Assembly (NCBI GenBank): GCA_013285465.1
Contig: CP053449.1
Span: 2,566,735-2,630,734, forward strand
DNA length: 64,000 nucleotides
Origin: Pseudomonadota bacterium
Lineage (GTDB): Bacteria > Pseudomonadota > Alphaproteobacteria > Micavibrionales > CSBR16-224
Direction of reading: 5' to 3'
Part shown: one piece after another, positions 42,918-51,437 of the stretch
How the letters are laid out: each line of letters opens with the position of its first letter
Position numbering within the stretch: position 1 is the stretch's first letter
The notes under the pieces: model-generated
Told to the model about the DNA's origin: nothing
Seen by the model: only the letters and a program-made list of their open reading frames with translations
The model's database searches: none
Made by a program: the position numbers and the translations under genes

Positions 42918-44510
42918 GTGCAAGAGCAATACCCGCGATACAGCGCCCCTGAGGGAGAAATGCGCGTAACAAGCTTTCCGAAATTCCGTCTGCGTTATGT
43001 TGTCTTTGGATTTGCGACATTGGCGGCGCTTTTGGTTTTGGCAGGCGAACCGCAGCAGGATGCCCTGACAGGCACGGATAAAGTATTCGATATTCACCAG
43101 ATTTCCGCCGCCGCAGCCCCTGTTTCCGCAGATCAGGAAGATGCCGCAGCGCAGATGAGCATGATTGCGCCGGCAGCGGGAAATGCCTCCGGTCCTATCG
43201 ACCTGACTGATATGCTGGTGCCGCTGAAAAACAAACTTTTTGCAGAGAGCGATAACAATGCGCCGGTAAATGCCGTGCGCCTGACAGCGGAAGAAACCGC
43301 CCTGCCGGTTGCCGCAGTTCTTACACCGTCCAAAAAGCCTTTTTTGAAAGTTGAGGAAGCTGTTATCAAAGGCGGGTTGACGGCAAAAAAAATCACCATC
43401 TCCTCCGGCGATACGCTGGGTTCCATCCTGAACGACAAGGGCGGGCTGACGGCAACGCAGACCTATGATATCTGCCTTGCCGTGAAAGATGTCTATGACC
43501 CTGCCCGCGATATGAAAGCCGGACAGAAACTGGCACTGTATTTTGACGGCGGTGATTTTAAAGGCATGGAAATCCGCAAAAATCTGATCGACGGCGTGAA
43601 ACTGGTTGCGCTGGATGACGGACGTTACGGTGTGAAAGAAACGGCTGTGCCGACCCAGAATGTGTATTTTTCCGCGCGCGGCGATATCGACAGTTCCCTG
43701 TATAAAGCCGCGACGGATCAGGGGATGCCGGATAGCGCCATTCTCGAGATGATCCGCATTTATTCCTGGGCGGTGGATTTCCAGCGCGATATCCGCCCCG
43801 GTGACAATTTTGAAGCCATGTATAAGCTGTCGATGACCAAAGACGGGAAAGCCGTTCCGGGATCGGCGGAAATCGTCTATGCCAATTTGAATCTGCGCGG
43901 CGCGGATACGGCAGTTTACCGCTTTACCGACAGCGAAGGCGATATCGGCTATTATGAAGAGACCGGAAAATCCATCCGCAAGGCACTGATGCGGACACCG
44001 ATTGACGGCGCGCGCCTGTCCTCGGGCTTCGGTATGCGGAAACATCCGGTTCTCGGTTATTCAAAAATGCATCGCGGTCTGGATTTTGCCGCACCGACGG
44101 GAACGCCGATTTATGCGGCGGGCGACGGGCGTATTGCTTATCTGGGGACGAAAGGCGGTTACGGCAAATTTATTAAAATCCGCCATCATGCCGGTCTGGA
44201 AACCGCTTATGCACATATGAGCCGTTATAAAAAAGGCCTGACAAGCGGTGCGCGTGTCAAACAGGGCGAGATTATCGGCTATGTCGGGACAACAGGGCGT
44301 TCAACGGGACCGCATCTGCATTATGAAGTCGTGGTGAACGGTCATCAGGCCGATCCGCGTAAGGTTAAAATGCAGGAAGGCAAAAAGCTGGCGGGGAAAG
44401 ATCTTGAAATTTTCCACGGCGTTGTTAATCAAACCCGCGCGCAATATGTCTCCCTGCTCAAGAAGTCTGCAACGCGCCATGCGTCCCTGAATAATACCCG
44501 CAGCAACTGA
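42918..44510 (+). CDS. M23-family murein endopeptidase with signal anchor
   Basis: 530 aa from GTG 42918 (AAGG upstream), or 516 aa from ATG 42960, which has GAGGGAG and may be the true start. A membrane anchor (YVVFGFATLAALLVLAG) puts it in the periplasm. A LysM-like/OapA-like region has ITISSGDTLGSILNDKGG. The LytM domain is complete: GFGMRKHPVLGYSKMHRGLDFAAPTGTPI with H and D metal ligands, YAHMSR, and GPHLHYEVVVNG with the HxH. It should cleave stem-peptide cross-links during growth or division. All metal ligands are present, so it is likely an active enzyme, not an EnvC-type activator. Confidence 0.93.
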   Translation: MQEQYPRYSAPEGEMRVTSFPKFRLRYVVFGFATLAALLVLAGEPQQDALTGTDKVFDIHQISAAAAPVSADQEDAAAQMSMIAPAAGNASGPIDLTDMLVPLKNKLFAESDNNAPVNAVRLTAEETALPVAAVLTPSKKPFLKVEEAVIKGGLTAKKITISSGDTLGSILNDKGGLTATQTYDICLAVKDVYDPARDMKAGQKLALYFDGGDFKGMEIRKNLIDGVKLVALDDGRYGVKETAVPTQNVYFSARGDIDSSLYKAATDQGMPDSAILEMIRIYSWAVDFQRDIRPGDNFEAMYKLSMTKDGKAVPGSAEIVYANLNLRGADTAVYRFTDSEGDIGYYEETGKSIRKALMRTPIDGARLSSGFGMRKHPVLGYSKMHRGLDFAAPTGTPIYAAGDGRIAYLGTKGGYGKFIKIRHHAGLETAYAHMSRYKKGLTSGARVKQGEIIGYVGTTGRSTGPHLHYEVVVNGHQADPRKVKMQEGKKLAGKDLEIFHGVVNQTRAQYVSLLKKSATRHASLNNTRSN

Positions 44511-44526
44511 CGGGGCCGGTTGCGTT

Positions 44527-45279
44527 ATGAGGTTTACGCACACGCTCTCCAAACTCGTCGATTTTGTCCTGCCGCCGCGCTGTGCGGTGACGGGAGAAAT
44601 TGTCGATATTTCCGGCACATTATCAGCATCCTCATGGTCGAAAATCCGCTTTATTGACCGTCCGTTCTGTATTTGCTGCGGCTTGCCTTTCGATTTTACA
44701 ACAGAGGATATGCCGGGGAATGAAGACGGCACATTGTGCGGCAGCTGTCTTGATGCGCCGCCGGAATTTGACCGCGCCCGTTCCGTTTTTGTCTATGAGG
44801 GCGCAGGGCGGGAAATGATTCTGGCTTTCAAACATGGTGACAGGCTGGATTTGACCCCCAGCTTTACCGGCTGGCTGATGCGGACAGGCGGTGCGTTGAT
44901 TGCAGAAAGCGATATTGTTCTGCCCGTACCGCTGCACCGGCAGCGGCTGTTTAAACGGCGTTATAATCAGGCGGCAATATTGGCGCGGGCGCTGGAGAAA
45001 CAGGAAAACTGCCGCATTGTTTTCGATCCCTTTATTTTGCAGCGCACACGCAAAACGCCGCCGCAGAAGGGATTAAACAAAACGGAGCGGCAGAAAAACA
45101 TGCAAAGCGCCTTTGCCGTGCCACCGGGGAAAGCCGCGGTGATCAAGGACAAAAATCTTTTACTGATTGATGATGTCTATACCAGCGGCGCAACGCTGAA
45201 TGCCTGCACGAAGGCATTGAAGAAAAACGGCGCCAAAAGCGTCTTCGTCCTGACGCTGGCGCGTGTTTTGCTGACATAG
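44527..45279 (+). CDS. comF: ComF family phosphoribosyltransferase-like protein
   Basis: 250 aa. The N-terminal zinc-finger-like part has Cys pairs PPRCAVTG, FCICCGLPF and LCGSCLDAPP. The C-terminal PRTase domain has VLPVPLHRQRLFKRRYNQAAILAR and the PRPP loop LLIDDVYTSGATLNACTKAL. ComF proteins act in uptake and processing of transforming DNA. GLNKTERQKNMQSAFAV is the family core. Sixteen nt after the M23 gene on the same strand, so possibly cotranscribed. Confidence 0.92.
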   Translation: MRFTHTLSKLVDFVLPPRCAVTGEIVDISGTLSASSWSKIRFIDRPFCICCGLPFDFTTEDMPGNEDGTLCGSCLDAPPEFDRARSVFVYEGAGREMILAFKHGDRLDLTPSFTGWLMRTGGALIAESDIVLPVPLHRQRLFKRRYNQAAILARALEKQENCRIVFDPFILQRTRKTPPQKGLNKTERQKNMQSAFAVPPGKAAVIKDKNLLLIDDVYTSGATLNACTKALKKNGAKSVFVLTLARVLLT

Positions 45280-45289
45280 TTTGTTTCTT

Positions 45290-45460
45290 TTAAGAGAATT
45301 TTTTGCAGTCGTCTTCGTAAAAGACCGGATCTGCTGCCGCGTTGCGGCGCTTGGGGGATTGTTCCGAGAGGAAATAGCGTTCTTCAACCATGGTGGCGCG
45401 TTCGATCATTGCGGTAATGCGGTCTGAGGTTTCGAGTTGCCGGGCGGGGTTATAGCGCAT
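45290..45460 (-). CDS. small hypothetical protein
   Basis: 56 aa from ATG 45460, chosen over 45487 because GGAGAG precedes it at good spacing. Starts MRYNPARQLETSDRI, charged and helical (ITAMIERATMVEERYFL), with one Cys. No recognised family. It converges with comF (about 10 nt apart). The short length makes it moderately likely. Confidence 0.5.
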   Translation of the reverse strand: MRYNPARQLETSDRITAMIERATMVEERYFLSEQSPKRRNAAADPVFYEDDCKKFS

Positions 45461-45585
45461 GAATTTTCTCTCCAAAAGTTGAAACAACGGCCTATCACAC
45501 CATATTTTTCAGGTATTTGTCAAGAAATCAGAAAAGCGGGAAGATGTTATGAAATATTCTTGCGGCGGCGTCTTTTTGTTTTTTG

Positions 45586-46377
45586 TCAGCCGCTATAGCT
45601 TTGCAGCAGGCTGCCCGCGACCAGATACCAGCCATCAACCAGCACAAAGAAGATGATTTTGAAGGGCAGCGCAATCATCACAGGCGGCAGCATCATCATC
45701 CCCATTGACATCAGGATCGAGGCCGTCACCATATCAATGACCAGAAAGGGCAGGAATAACAGGAAGCCGATCTCGAAAGCGCGGCGCAGTTCCGAAATCA
45801 TAAAGGCCGGAATCAAAACCTGCAGCGGCGTGTCCATTGCTTCCTCAACGCGTTCCAGCCCTGTGCGTTTTTCGGCAATACCGAGAAACAGCTCCAGATC
45901 TTTTTCACGGACATTTTTCAGCATGAATTTTTTGAAGGGTTCCGTTGTGCGCTCGAAAGCCTGTACTTCTTCAATCTGGTTATTCACCAGCGGTGCGATG
46001 CCGTCTTCATAGGCGGCGGTCAGTGTCGGCGACATAATGAAAAAAGTCAGGAACAGCGCGAGGCTGATCAGAACGCTGTTGGGAGGCGTTTGCTGCGTTC
46101 CCATCGCCGTCCGCAGGAAAGACAGCACAATGACGATACGGGTGAAAGAGGTCATCATCACCAGAATAGACGGCGCAAGCGACAGCACCGTCATTAAGGC
46201 GACAAGCTGGACAACACGTCCGGCCATAGAGCCGCCGCCTCCGCCTGCGACGGCATTTTCACCCAGATCAAGCGTGATGCTTTGCGCCAGCACGGCATCG
46301 GGCAGGAACAGCGCCGCGCAGCTAAAAAGCAGCGCTGCAGCAGCAAGCAGGAAATGCAGGGCTTTACGCTTTTTCAT
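45586..46377 (-). CDS. fliP: flagellar export protein FliP
   Basis: 263 aa from ATG 46377 with GGAGG upstream; the frame could open at 46416, but the shorter form is better supported and overlaps fliO by 14 nt. A signal peptide (LHFLLAAAALLFSCAALFLPDAVLAQ) is followed by four membrane helices. LMTVLSLAPSILVMMTSFTRIVIVLSFLR and LPFLVIDMVTASILMSMGMMMLPPVMIALPFKI are the two PROSITE-like signatures. FliP pentamers form the export gate. It shares an operon with fliO, flhX and deoC. Confidence 0.95.
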   Translation of the reverse strand: MKKRKALHFLLAAAALLFSCAALFLPDAVLAQSITLDLGENAVAGGGGGSMAGRVVQLVALMTVLSLAPSILVMMTSFTRIVIVLSFLRTAMGTQQTPPNSVLISLALFLTFFIMSPTLTAAYEDGIAPLVNNQIEEVQAFERTTEPFKKFMLKNVREKDLELFLGIAEKRTGLERVEEAMDTPLQVLIPAFMISELRRAFEIGFLLFLPFLVIDMVTASILMSMGMMMLPPVMIALPFKIIFFVLVDGWYLVAGSLLQSYSG

Positions 46378-46699
46378 GCGCCTCCGGCTCCTGTTTTTCC
46401 AGATCTTTTTTATCAAGTGTGATTCCGGCGGCGATAAGGCTTTCGGATTGCGGGCCGAGCATGATCATATAGCCTTTTTTATTATATTCGATCAGGACGA
46501 GGCGGCGGCGGTAATCCAGCGGCGTGGAATCAACAACTCTTAAACGCCCGCGGGTATTACTGAAAATTTTCGCGTTTTTTGCGGCACCTGCAACAGCCTG
46601 CCCGCCCCAGCGCTTTGCCGCAAAGCCGATGAGATACATCAGGGCGATGACAAAGACAAAGGCGGCAAGAACCTTGAAATAGTAGAAGGAAGAATCCAT
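46364..46699 (-). CDS. fliO: flagellar biosynthetic protein FliO
   Basis: 111 aa with one N-terminal membrane helix (YFKVLAAFVFVIALMYLIGFAAKRW) and a cytoplasmic part containing RGRLRVVDSTPLDYRRRLVLIEYNKKGYMIMLGP, the FliO/FliZ core. It assists FliP assembly. Overlaps fliP and lies 6 nt after the 90-aa gene. Confidence 0.85.
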   Translation of the reverse strand: MDSSFYYFKVLAAFVFVIALMYLIGFAAKRWGGQAVAGAAKNAKIFSNTRGRLRVVDSTPLDYRRRLVLIEYNKKGYMIMLGPQSESLIAAGITLDKKDLEKQEPEAHEKA

Positions 46700-46705
46700 A
46701 AGGGG

Positions 46706-46978
46706 TCAGTCCGTATCTTTTTCGTCGCCGTCTGTTTCGGATTCAAAATTGCGGATGGCGGCAACCAGCTTGTCCAGAGCGCCGATCAGACCGGAGAGTT
46801 TTTCTTCCATCCCTGCGGCTTCATTTTCCGGCAGTTCACCGATATCATTGCAGATGTCCTCGACATTTTTATCAAGCCCGACCAGCGGGATGACTTCGCC
46901 TTTTGTAATGCGTCTTTCGCAGTCCTGAATATAGGTTTTGACCTGCTCGATCCGCGCAGTAATTTCCTGTGCCGACAT
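46706..46978 (-). CDS. small helical protein in the flagellar export operon
   Basis: 90 aa, acidic and helical, with CERRITKGEVIPLVGLDKNVEDIC in the middle and a very acidic tail. It lies between flhX (21 nt after) and fliO (6 nt before), so a flagellar link is likely from position only. Helices and size resemble a small export chaperone. No recognised family. Confidence 0.7.
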   Translation of the reverse strand: MSAQEITARIEQVKTYIQDCERRITKGEVIPLVGLDKNVEDICNDIGELPENEAAGMEEKLSGLIGALDKLVAAIRNFESETDGDEKDTD

Positions 46979-46999
46979 GGGGGCGCCTCGTGCCTTGTG

Positions 47000-47290
47000 T
47001 TAAAGTTTTCCGTTTGCCTTATAAACATAGGCCAAAATTTCGGCAACGGCAACCAAAGCTTCTGAGGGGATGGAACTTTCCGTGCCGATCTGGGCCAGCA
47101 TTTCGGCAAGATCGCTATCCTCGCGGATTTCGATGCCTTTTTCACGCGCCAGCGCGATGATTTGCTCGGCAATCACGCCATAACCTGACGCGGTGATTTT
47201 CGGAAGTTTGAACTCGCCCGTTTCCTCGTCGTAACTTTTCAGTGCGACGGCGGTTTTGCGTTTATCCTTTTCGGAAATCTCATCCGTCAT
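47000..47290 (-). CDS. FlhB C-terminal-domain homologue (FlhX/FhlB type)
   Basis: 96 aa matching the cytoplasmic C-terminal domain of FlhB/YscU without the membrane part: KRKTAVALKSYDEETGEFKLPKITASGYGVIAEQIIALAREKGIEIREDSDLAEMLAQI. The NPTH autocleavage motif of FlhB is absent; the sequence starts after its place. In other bacteria such proteins can substitute for the cleaved FlhB tail in substrate switching. Six nt after deoC and 21 nt before the 90-aa gene. Confidence 0.85.
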   Translation of the reverse strand: MTDEISEKDKRKTAVALKSYDEETGEFKLPKITASGYGVIAEQIIALAREKGIEIREDSDLAEMLAQIGTESSIPSEALVAVAEILAYVYKANGKL

Positions 47291-47296
47291 GGAAAG

Positions 47297-48340
47297 TTAC
47301 GCCATCGGGTGGCGGTAATCGGCGGAGTAATGTCCGGTGACGTAATGTTCCAACTGGCGTTCGATATCGCCCAGCAGGCTGGAGGCACCGAAACGGAACA
47401 GATCGGGCTTTAGCCAGTCATTGCCGAGTTCTTCCTTCATCAGGGCAAGATAAGCCAGCGAATCTTTTGCCGTGGAAATACCGCCTGCGGGTTTATAGCC
47501 GATTTTGTAACCGGTCTCGGCGAAATATTCGCGGATCATCCGGACCATCACCAGGGAGACGTCGAGATTGGCATTGATGCTTTCTTTTCCTGTCGAGGTT
47601 TTAATGAAATCAGCCCCTGCCATCATGGCGACCATGCTGGCTTTGGCGACATTGCGCATCGTGGCAAGCTCACCCGTTGCGAGAATCGCTTTCAGATGCG
47701 CCTCACCGCAAGCAGCGCGGAATTTGGAGACCTCGTCATAAAGACCGCGCCAGTTCTGTGTCAGCACATGGGCGCGGGTGATGACGATATCAATCTCTTT
47801 TGCACCCGCTTTGACGGAGGCTTCGATTTCCTTGATACGCTGCGGCATCGGTGACAGCCCGTGCGGGAAGCCTGTGGAAACGGCGGCAACGGGGATATTG
47901 GTGCCTTTCAGTTCGGCAACGGCGGTCGGTACCATTTCATGATAGACGCAGACGGCGCCGACGGTTAAATCCAGATCCTGTGCGCCGAGCGCTTCGAGAA
48001 GGTCGGTGCGGACAGGGTGTTTTGCTTTGGCGCAAAGGCGGCGGACGCGGCCTTTGGTATCATCGCCGGACAATGTCGTAAGATCCATGCAGGAGATTGC
48101 GCGCAAAAGCCATGCGGCCTGCCATTGTTTCTTCACGCTGCGGCGGCCGCCCAGTGTTTTGGTGCGGCGTTCAATGGCGCTGAAATTGGCCTGAATATGA
48201 TCCAGCCAGTCCAGATTTAAATCCGTTCCGGGGTTGCGGGCATGGGCGTGACCGTCAGTATGGGACGGTTTAACATTTAAATGATGGACAACGGGACCGG
48301 CGCCATCGCCTTGCCTCGTTGTTGAGTGCGTTGTTGACAT
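47297..48340 (-). CDS. deoC: deoxyribose-phosphate aldolase
   Basis: 347 aa from ATG 48340 with AAGGAGG five nt upstream; the frame opens at 48400 but without a site. Cleaves 2-deoxyribose 5-phosphate to acetaldehyde and glyceraldehyde 3-phosphate. The Schiff-base Lys is in GADFIKTSTGKES, a second Lys in YKPAGGIST, and EIDIVITRAHVL carries the barrel's acidic residue. The N-terminal 55 residues (His-rich, HTDGHAHARNPG) and the MALE-like tail make it longer than the 220-260 aa short type; long forms exist. It opens an operon that continues into flagellar export genes. Confidence 0.93.
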   Translation of the reverse strand: MSTTHSTTRQGDGAGPVVHHLNVKPSHTDGHAHARNPGTDLNLDWLDHIQANFSAIERRTKTLGGRRSVKKQWQAAWLLRAISCMDLTTLSGDDTKGRVRRLCAKAKHPVRTDLLEALGAQDLDLTVGAVCVYHEMVPTAVAELKGTNIPVAAVSTGFPHGLSPMPQRIKEIEASVKAGAKEIDIVITRAHVLTQNWRGLYDEVSKFRAACGEAHLKAILATGELATMRNVAKASMVAMMAGADFIKTSTGKESINANLDVSLVMVRMIREYFAETGYKIGYKPAGGISTAKDSLAYLALMKEELGNDWLKPDLFRFGASSLLGDIERQLEHYVTGHYSADYRHPMA

Positions 48341-48438
48341 TTGCGCCTCCTTGCAGTATCGATAGGGTGGCATCATAGAGCAAGAGAGCACGGTTTTCAA
48401 GCAATTTGCATTTATTGAAGAGAAGGAAGACAGCGACA

Positions 48439-49011
48439 GTGCGTTTTCTGTTTATACTGAGTTTTTGTATTATCGCATTTACGGCAACCCAGGTCATCGC
48501 ACAGCGTGACGCGCCGGGCTTTGGCGATCCGACAAAACTGAAAAAATACCATCCCGACCCGTCGCATCTGCCGCCCGGTTACGTTCCGCCCGAAGGCGGG
48601 ATTACCGATATTCAGGTCATGCGGCAGAACAAGATCGAAAAGGCGCAGCGTGTCGAGATGACATGTTCGTCAAAAGATATTTTTGTTTCCTATCGTACGA
48701 CCATTCAGCGCGATAATAAATATCACTTTAATGACCCTGATAACGAATATCTGTTTATTGTCGAAGGGTTAACAGAGGTACCGCGCAACGGCTATACGTA
48801 TAATCTGGTGATGGAGAAGGTAAAAAGCGATACGGTTTACCTGCGCCTGCTGTTGATACCGCCGCCGCCCGGCACGAAGAACAGCCTGAATATTGCCGAG
48901 AGAATTCCGTTTGGCGGCAAAGTCGCGCTGGGGAATAACCCTGTGACAAAAGCGCAGTTAACACTGGATTACAGCGACGGAAACACAGCCGTCATTAAAT
49001 GCAGCAATTAA
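48439..49011 (+). CDS. secreted hypothetical protein
   Basis: 190 aa from GTG 48439, preferred because AAGGAAG lies upstream and the protein then begins with a clean signal peptide (VRFLFILSFCIIAFTATQVIAQ, cleavage after IAQ). TTG codons at 48406 and 48415 are alternatives. The mature part has a Pro-rich linker (HLPPGYVPPEGG), then VEMTCSSKDIFVSYRTTI and strand-rich LTLDYSDGNTAVIKCS, where two Cys could form a disulfide. No recognised family. Divergent from deoC, 31 nt before rhlE. Confidence 0.75.
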   Translation: MRFLFILSFCIIAFTATQVIAQRDAPGFGDPTKLKKYHPDPSHLPPGYVPPEGGITDIQVMRQNKIEKAQRVEMTCSSKDIFVSYRTTIQRDNKYHFNDPDNEYLFIVEGLTEVPRNGYTYNLVMEKVKSDTVYLRLLLIPPPPGTKNSLNIAERIPFGGKVALGNNPVTKAQLTLDYSDGNTAVIKCSN

Positions 49012-49042
49012 TATTCAACAAGAAAGTAACCGCATTATTCAC

Positions 49043-50482
49043 ATGACAACAGCCACCGCAGAGAAAAAAATCACATTTCGCGACCTTGGTTTGAGCGAAG
49101 CTATTTTAAAAGCCATTGATGATATGGGTTACGAACACCCGACTCCGATTCAGGAGGCGGCGATTCCGCCTGTGCTGATGATGCGCGACCTTGTCGGCAT
49201 TGCCCAGACGGGGACGGGGAAAACCGCCTCATTTACCTTGCCGATGATCGAAATTCTGGCCGGTGGTCGTGTGCGTGCGCGGATGCCGCGCTCACTTGTG
49301 CTGGCACCGACGCGGGAGCTGGCGATGCAGGTTTCCGAAAATTTTGAACAATACGGCAAATATCTGAACTTGAACCATGCCGTGCTGGTGGGCGGTATTT
49401 CCATCGAACCGCAAATCCAGAAACTGGAACGCGGCGTGGATGTTTTGATTGCAACGCCGGGGCGGCTTCTGGATTTGTTCGAGCGCGGCAATGTGCTGCT
49501 GGCCGATATTAAAATTCTGGTGATTGACGAAGCCGACCGTATGCTGGATATGGGTTTTATTCCCGATATTGAAAAAATCATCGGTTTTCTGCCTGTGATG
49601 CGGCAGACGCTGCTGTTTTCCGCGACGATGGCGGACCCGATCCGTAAATTGTCAAAGAAATTTATGATGAACCCGAAAGAGGTCTCCGTTGCCTTGTCGT
49701 CAAAACCGACGGAAACGGTTGACCATGTGATTGTCGAGGTTTCAGAGCGTAATAAGAAAAAATCGCTGGTGAAAATCCTGTCGGACGAAAATGTCACCAA
49801 TGCTTTTATCTTTTGTAACCGTAAACGCGATATTGACGGGCTGAAACGGTCATTGGAGCGTGAAGGTTTTAAAGATGTGGCGGCGCTGCATGGTGATATG
49901 GACCAGCACAGCCGTACCCGCGTGCTGGACAGCTTTAAAAGCGGCGAAACAAAAATCCTTGTCTGCAGTGATGTTGCCGGACGCGGATTGGATGTTGCCG
50001 GTATTTCACATGTGTTCAATTACAATGTGCCGCACCATGCCGAGGATTATATTCACCGTATCGGACGGACGGGACGCGCCGGTTTGAAGGGCAAGGCCTT
50101 TACCTTTGCCACGCCGGAAGATGTCAAATATGTCGAGAATATCGAGAAATTGATCAAGGGCGGCATTCCGCGTTTTGAAATTGCCGGCGGAAAATCTTCC
50201 GAAGGAAAACCTGTGGCCGCAAAAGCCAAAGAACAGGATGAAAGAAAGCCGTCACGTAGCCGCAACACAAAACCCGCAGGGAAAAAACCGCCGCAAGAGA
50301 AACCGGCACAGACGGATTCTAAGGCGGATTCCAGAGAAAAATCCGCACAGAAAAAACCCGTGGAAAAACAAGCCGAAAAACACGGCATCCGCAACCAGCG
50401 CCCCGCAGCGGCAAAACAACGGGATGGCGGCAGTGACAAGACCAAAGGTTTTGGCGAAGACGTGCCTGATTTCTTTCGTTAA
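49043..50482 (+). CDS. rhlE: DEAD-box RNA helicase, RhlE type
   Basis: 479 aa. The helicase core has the Q motif (YEHPTPIQEAAI), AQTGTGKT (I), PTRELAMQ (Ia), VIDEADRMLDMGF (II), FSATM (III) and HRIGRTGRAGLKGKAF (VI). The C-terminal 100 residues are Lys/Arg/Pro/Gln-rich and disordered, which fits RNA-binding tails of RhlE-like helicases. It acts in ribosome assembly and mRNA decay. No special regulation is visible. Confidence 0.94.
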   Translation: MTTATAEKKITFRDLGLSEAILKAIDDMGYEHPTPIQEAAIPPVLMMRDLVGIAQTGTGKTASFTLPMIEILAGGRVRARMPRSLVLAPTRELAMQVSENFEQYGKYLNLNHAVLVGGISIEPQIQKLERGVDVLIATPGRLLDLFERGNVLLADIKILVIDEADRMLDMGFIPDIEKIIGFLPVMRQTLLFSATMADPIRKLSKKFMMNPKEVSVALSSKPTETVDHVIVEVSERNKKKSLVKILSDENVTNAFIFCNRKRDIDGLKRSLEREGFKDVAALHGDMDQHSRTRVLDSFKSGETKILVCSDVAGRGLDVAGISHVFNYNVPHHAEDYIHRIGRTGRAGLKGKAFTFATPEDVKYVENIEKLIKGGIPRFEIAGGKSSEGKPVAAKAKEQDERKPSRSRNTKPAGKKPPQEKPAQTDSKADSREKSAQKKPVEKQAEKHGIRNQRPAAAKQRDGGSDKTKGFGEDVPDFFR

Positions 50483-50527
50483 TCACGCGCCAATCTGATT
50501 ACTTTTTCTTTTTTCAGGAAAAAAACA

Positions 50528-50555
50528 AACGACCTTTACGGGTCGTTAACTTTTG
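50528..50555 (+). terminator. terminator-like hairpin after rhlE
   Basis: AACGACC (50528-50534) pairs with GGTCGTT (50541-50547), loop TTTACG, followed by AACTTTT. The T tail is weak. Confidence 0.5.
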
Positions 50556-50620
50556 GGATGTTATGCTGTGCGCACTTCACAAAGCAGTTACGCAAACCAA
50601 AAACCAAAGGAGCATTTCCC

Positions 50621-51373
50621 ATGGAGATTAAAAACCAGATCATTCTGATTACAGGCGCAAACCGCGGTATTGGCCGTGCCTATGTTGAAGAATTCCTGAA
50701 AGACGGCGCAAAGAAAATTTATCTTGGCGTGCGCGACCCTGACACGGTGAAAGAGCTTCTTGGCAAACATCCGGGTAAACTTGAAGTGCTGCGACTTGAT
50801 GTCACCAGCCCTGCGGATATCCGCGCCGCTGCGGAAAAAGCAAAAGATGTGACACTGCTGATCAGCAATGCCGGTCTGCTGGAATCCGGTGCGCTTTCCG
50901 ATAAAGAAGCGCCGTCACGCGGCCGCCGTGAAATGGAGGTCAATTATTTCGGCCCGCTCGCGCTTTTGAACGCTTTTGCGCCAATCCTGAAAAACAACGG
51001 CGGCGGCGGTTTTCTTGGCGTCTCCTCAATCGCAGGTTTTCTGCCTTTCCCGGGTCTTTCCACCTATACGGCATCAAAATCGGCAATGCATTTCCTGCTG
51101 ATGCAGGCGCGGACGGAGCTTGGCCTGCAAGGCACAAAAGTATTCGGTGTTTATCCCGGCCCGGTCGATACCGATATGGCGCGCGACATTGATATGCCGA
51201 AAGTGTCGCCCGAACATATTGCCAAAGAAACGCTGAAAGGCTTGCGCGAAGACCGCGAAGACATTCTGCCCGATCCTTATGCGCAGGAAATGTATGCGCT
51301 GTACCAAAAAGATCCGAAAGAAGTCGAGCGCAAAATGCGCCGCCAGTTCCAGGATATGGTTGAGGCTGCTTAA
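50621..51373 (+). CDS. short-chain dehydrogenase/reductase
   Basis: 250 aa from ATG 50621 (AAAGGAG eight nt upstream). Classical SDR: TGANRGIG at 11-18, NAG near 83-85, catalytic Ser in VSSIAG, Y149 and K153 in YTASK, and PGPVDTDMA after it. An NAD(P)H oxidoreductase of unknown substrate; nothing adjacent points to one. Followed by a strong terminator. Confidence 0.92.
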   Translation: MEIKNQIILITGANRGIGRAYVEEFLKDGAKKIYLGVRDPDTVKELLGKHPGKLEVLRLDVTSPADIRAAAEKAKDVTLLISNAGLLESGALSDKEAPSRGRREMEVNYFGPLALLNAFAPILKNNGGGGFLGVSSIAGFLPFPGLSTYTASKSAMHFLLMQARTELGLQGTKVFGVYPGPVDTDMARDIDMPKVSPEHIAKETLKGLREDREDILPDPYAQEMYALYQKDPKEVERKMRRQFQDMVEAA

Positions 51374-51402
51374 TAAAATTTCCAAAATATCTCGTGCTAA
51401 AG

Positions 51403-51437
51403 CGCCGTCCGTTTCCATGCGGGCGGCGTTTTTTTAT
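51403..51437 (+). terminator. intrinsic terminator of the SDR gene
   Basis: A 9-bp stem (CGCCGTCCG at 51403-51411 with CGGGCGGCG at 51420-51428) is followed by seven T's. It overlaps the stop of the convergent 263-aa gene. Confidence 0.85.

Noticed and set aside
42837-44045. 402-codon minus-strand frame over the M23 gene
   Set aside because: Antisense to a complete M23 peptidase. Protein is Cys/His/Phe-rich without domains.
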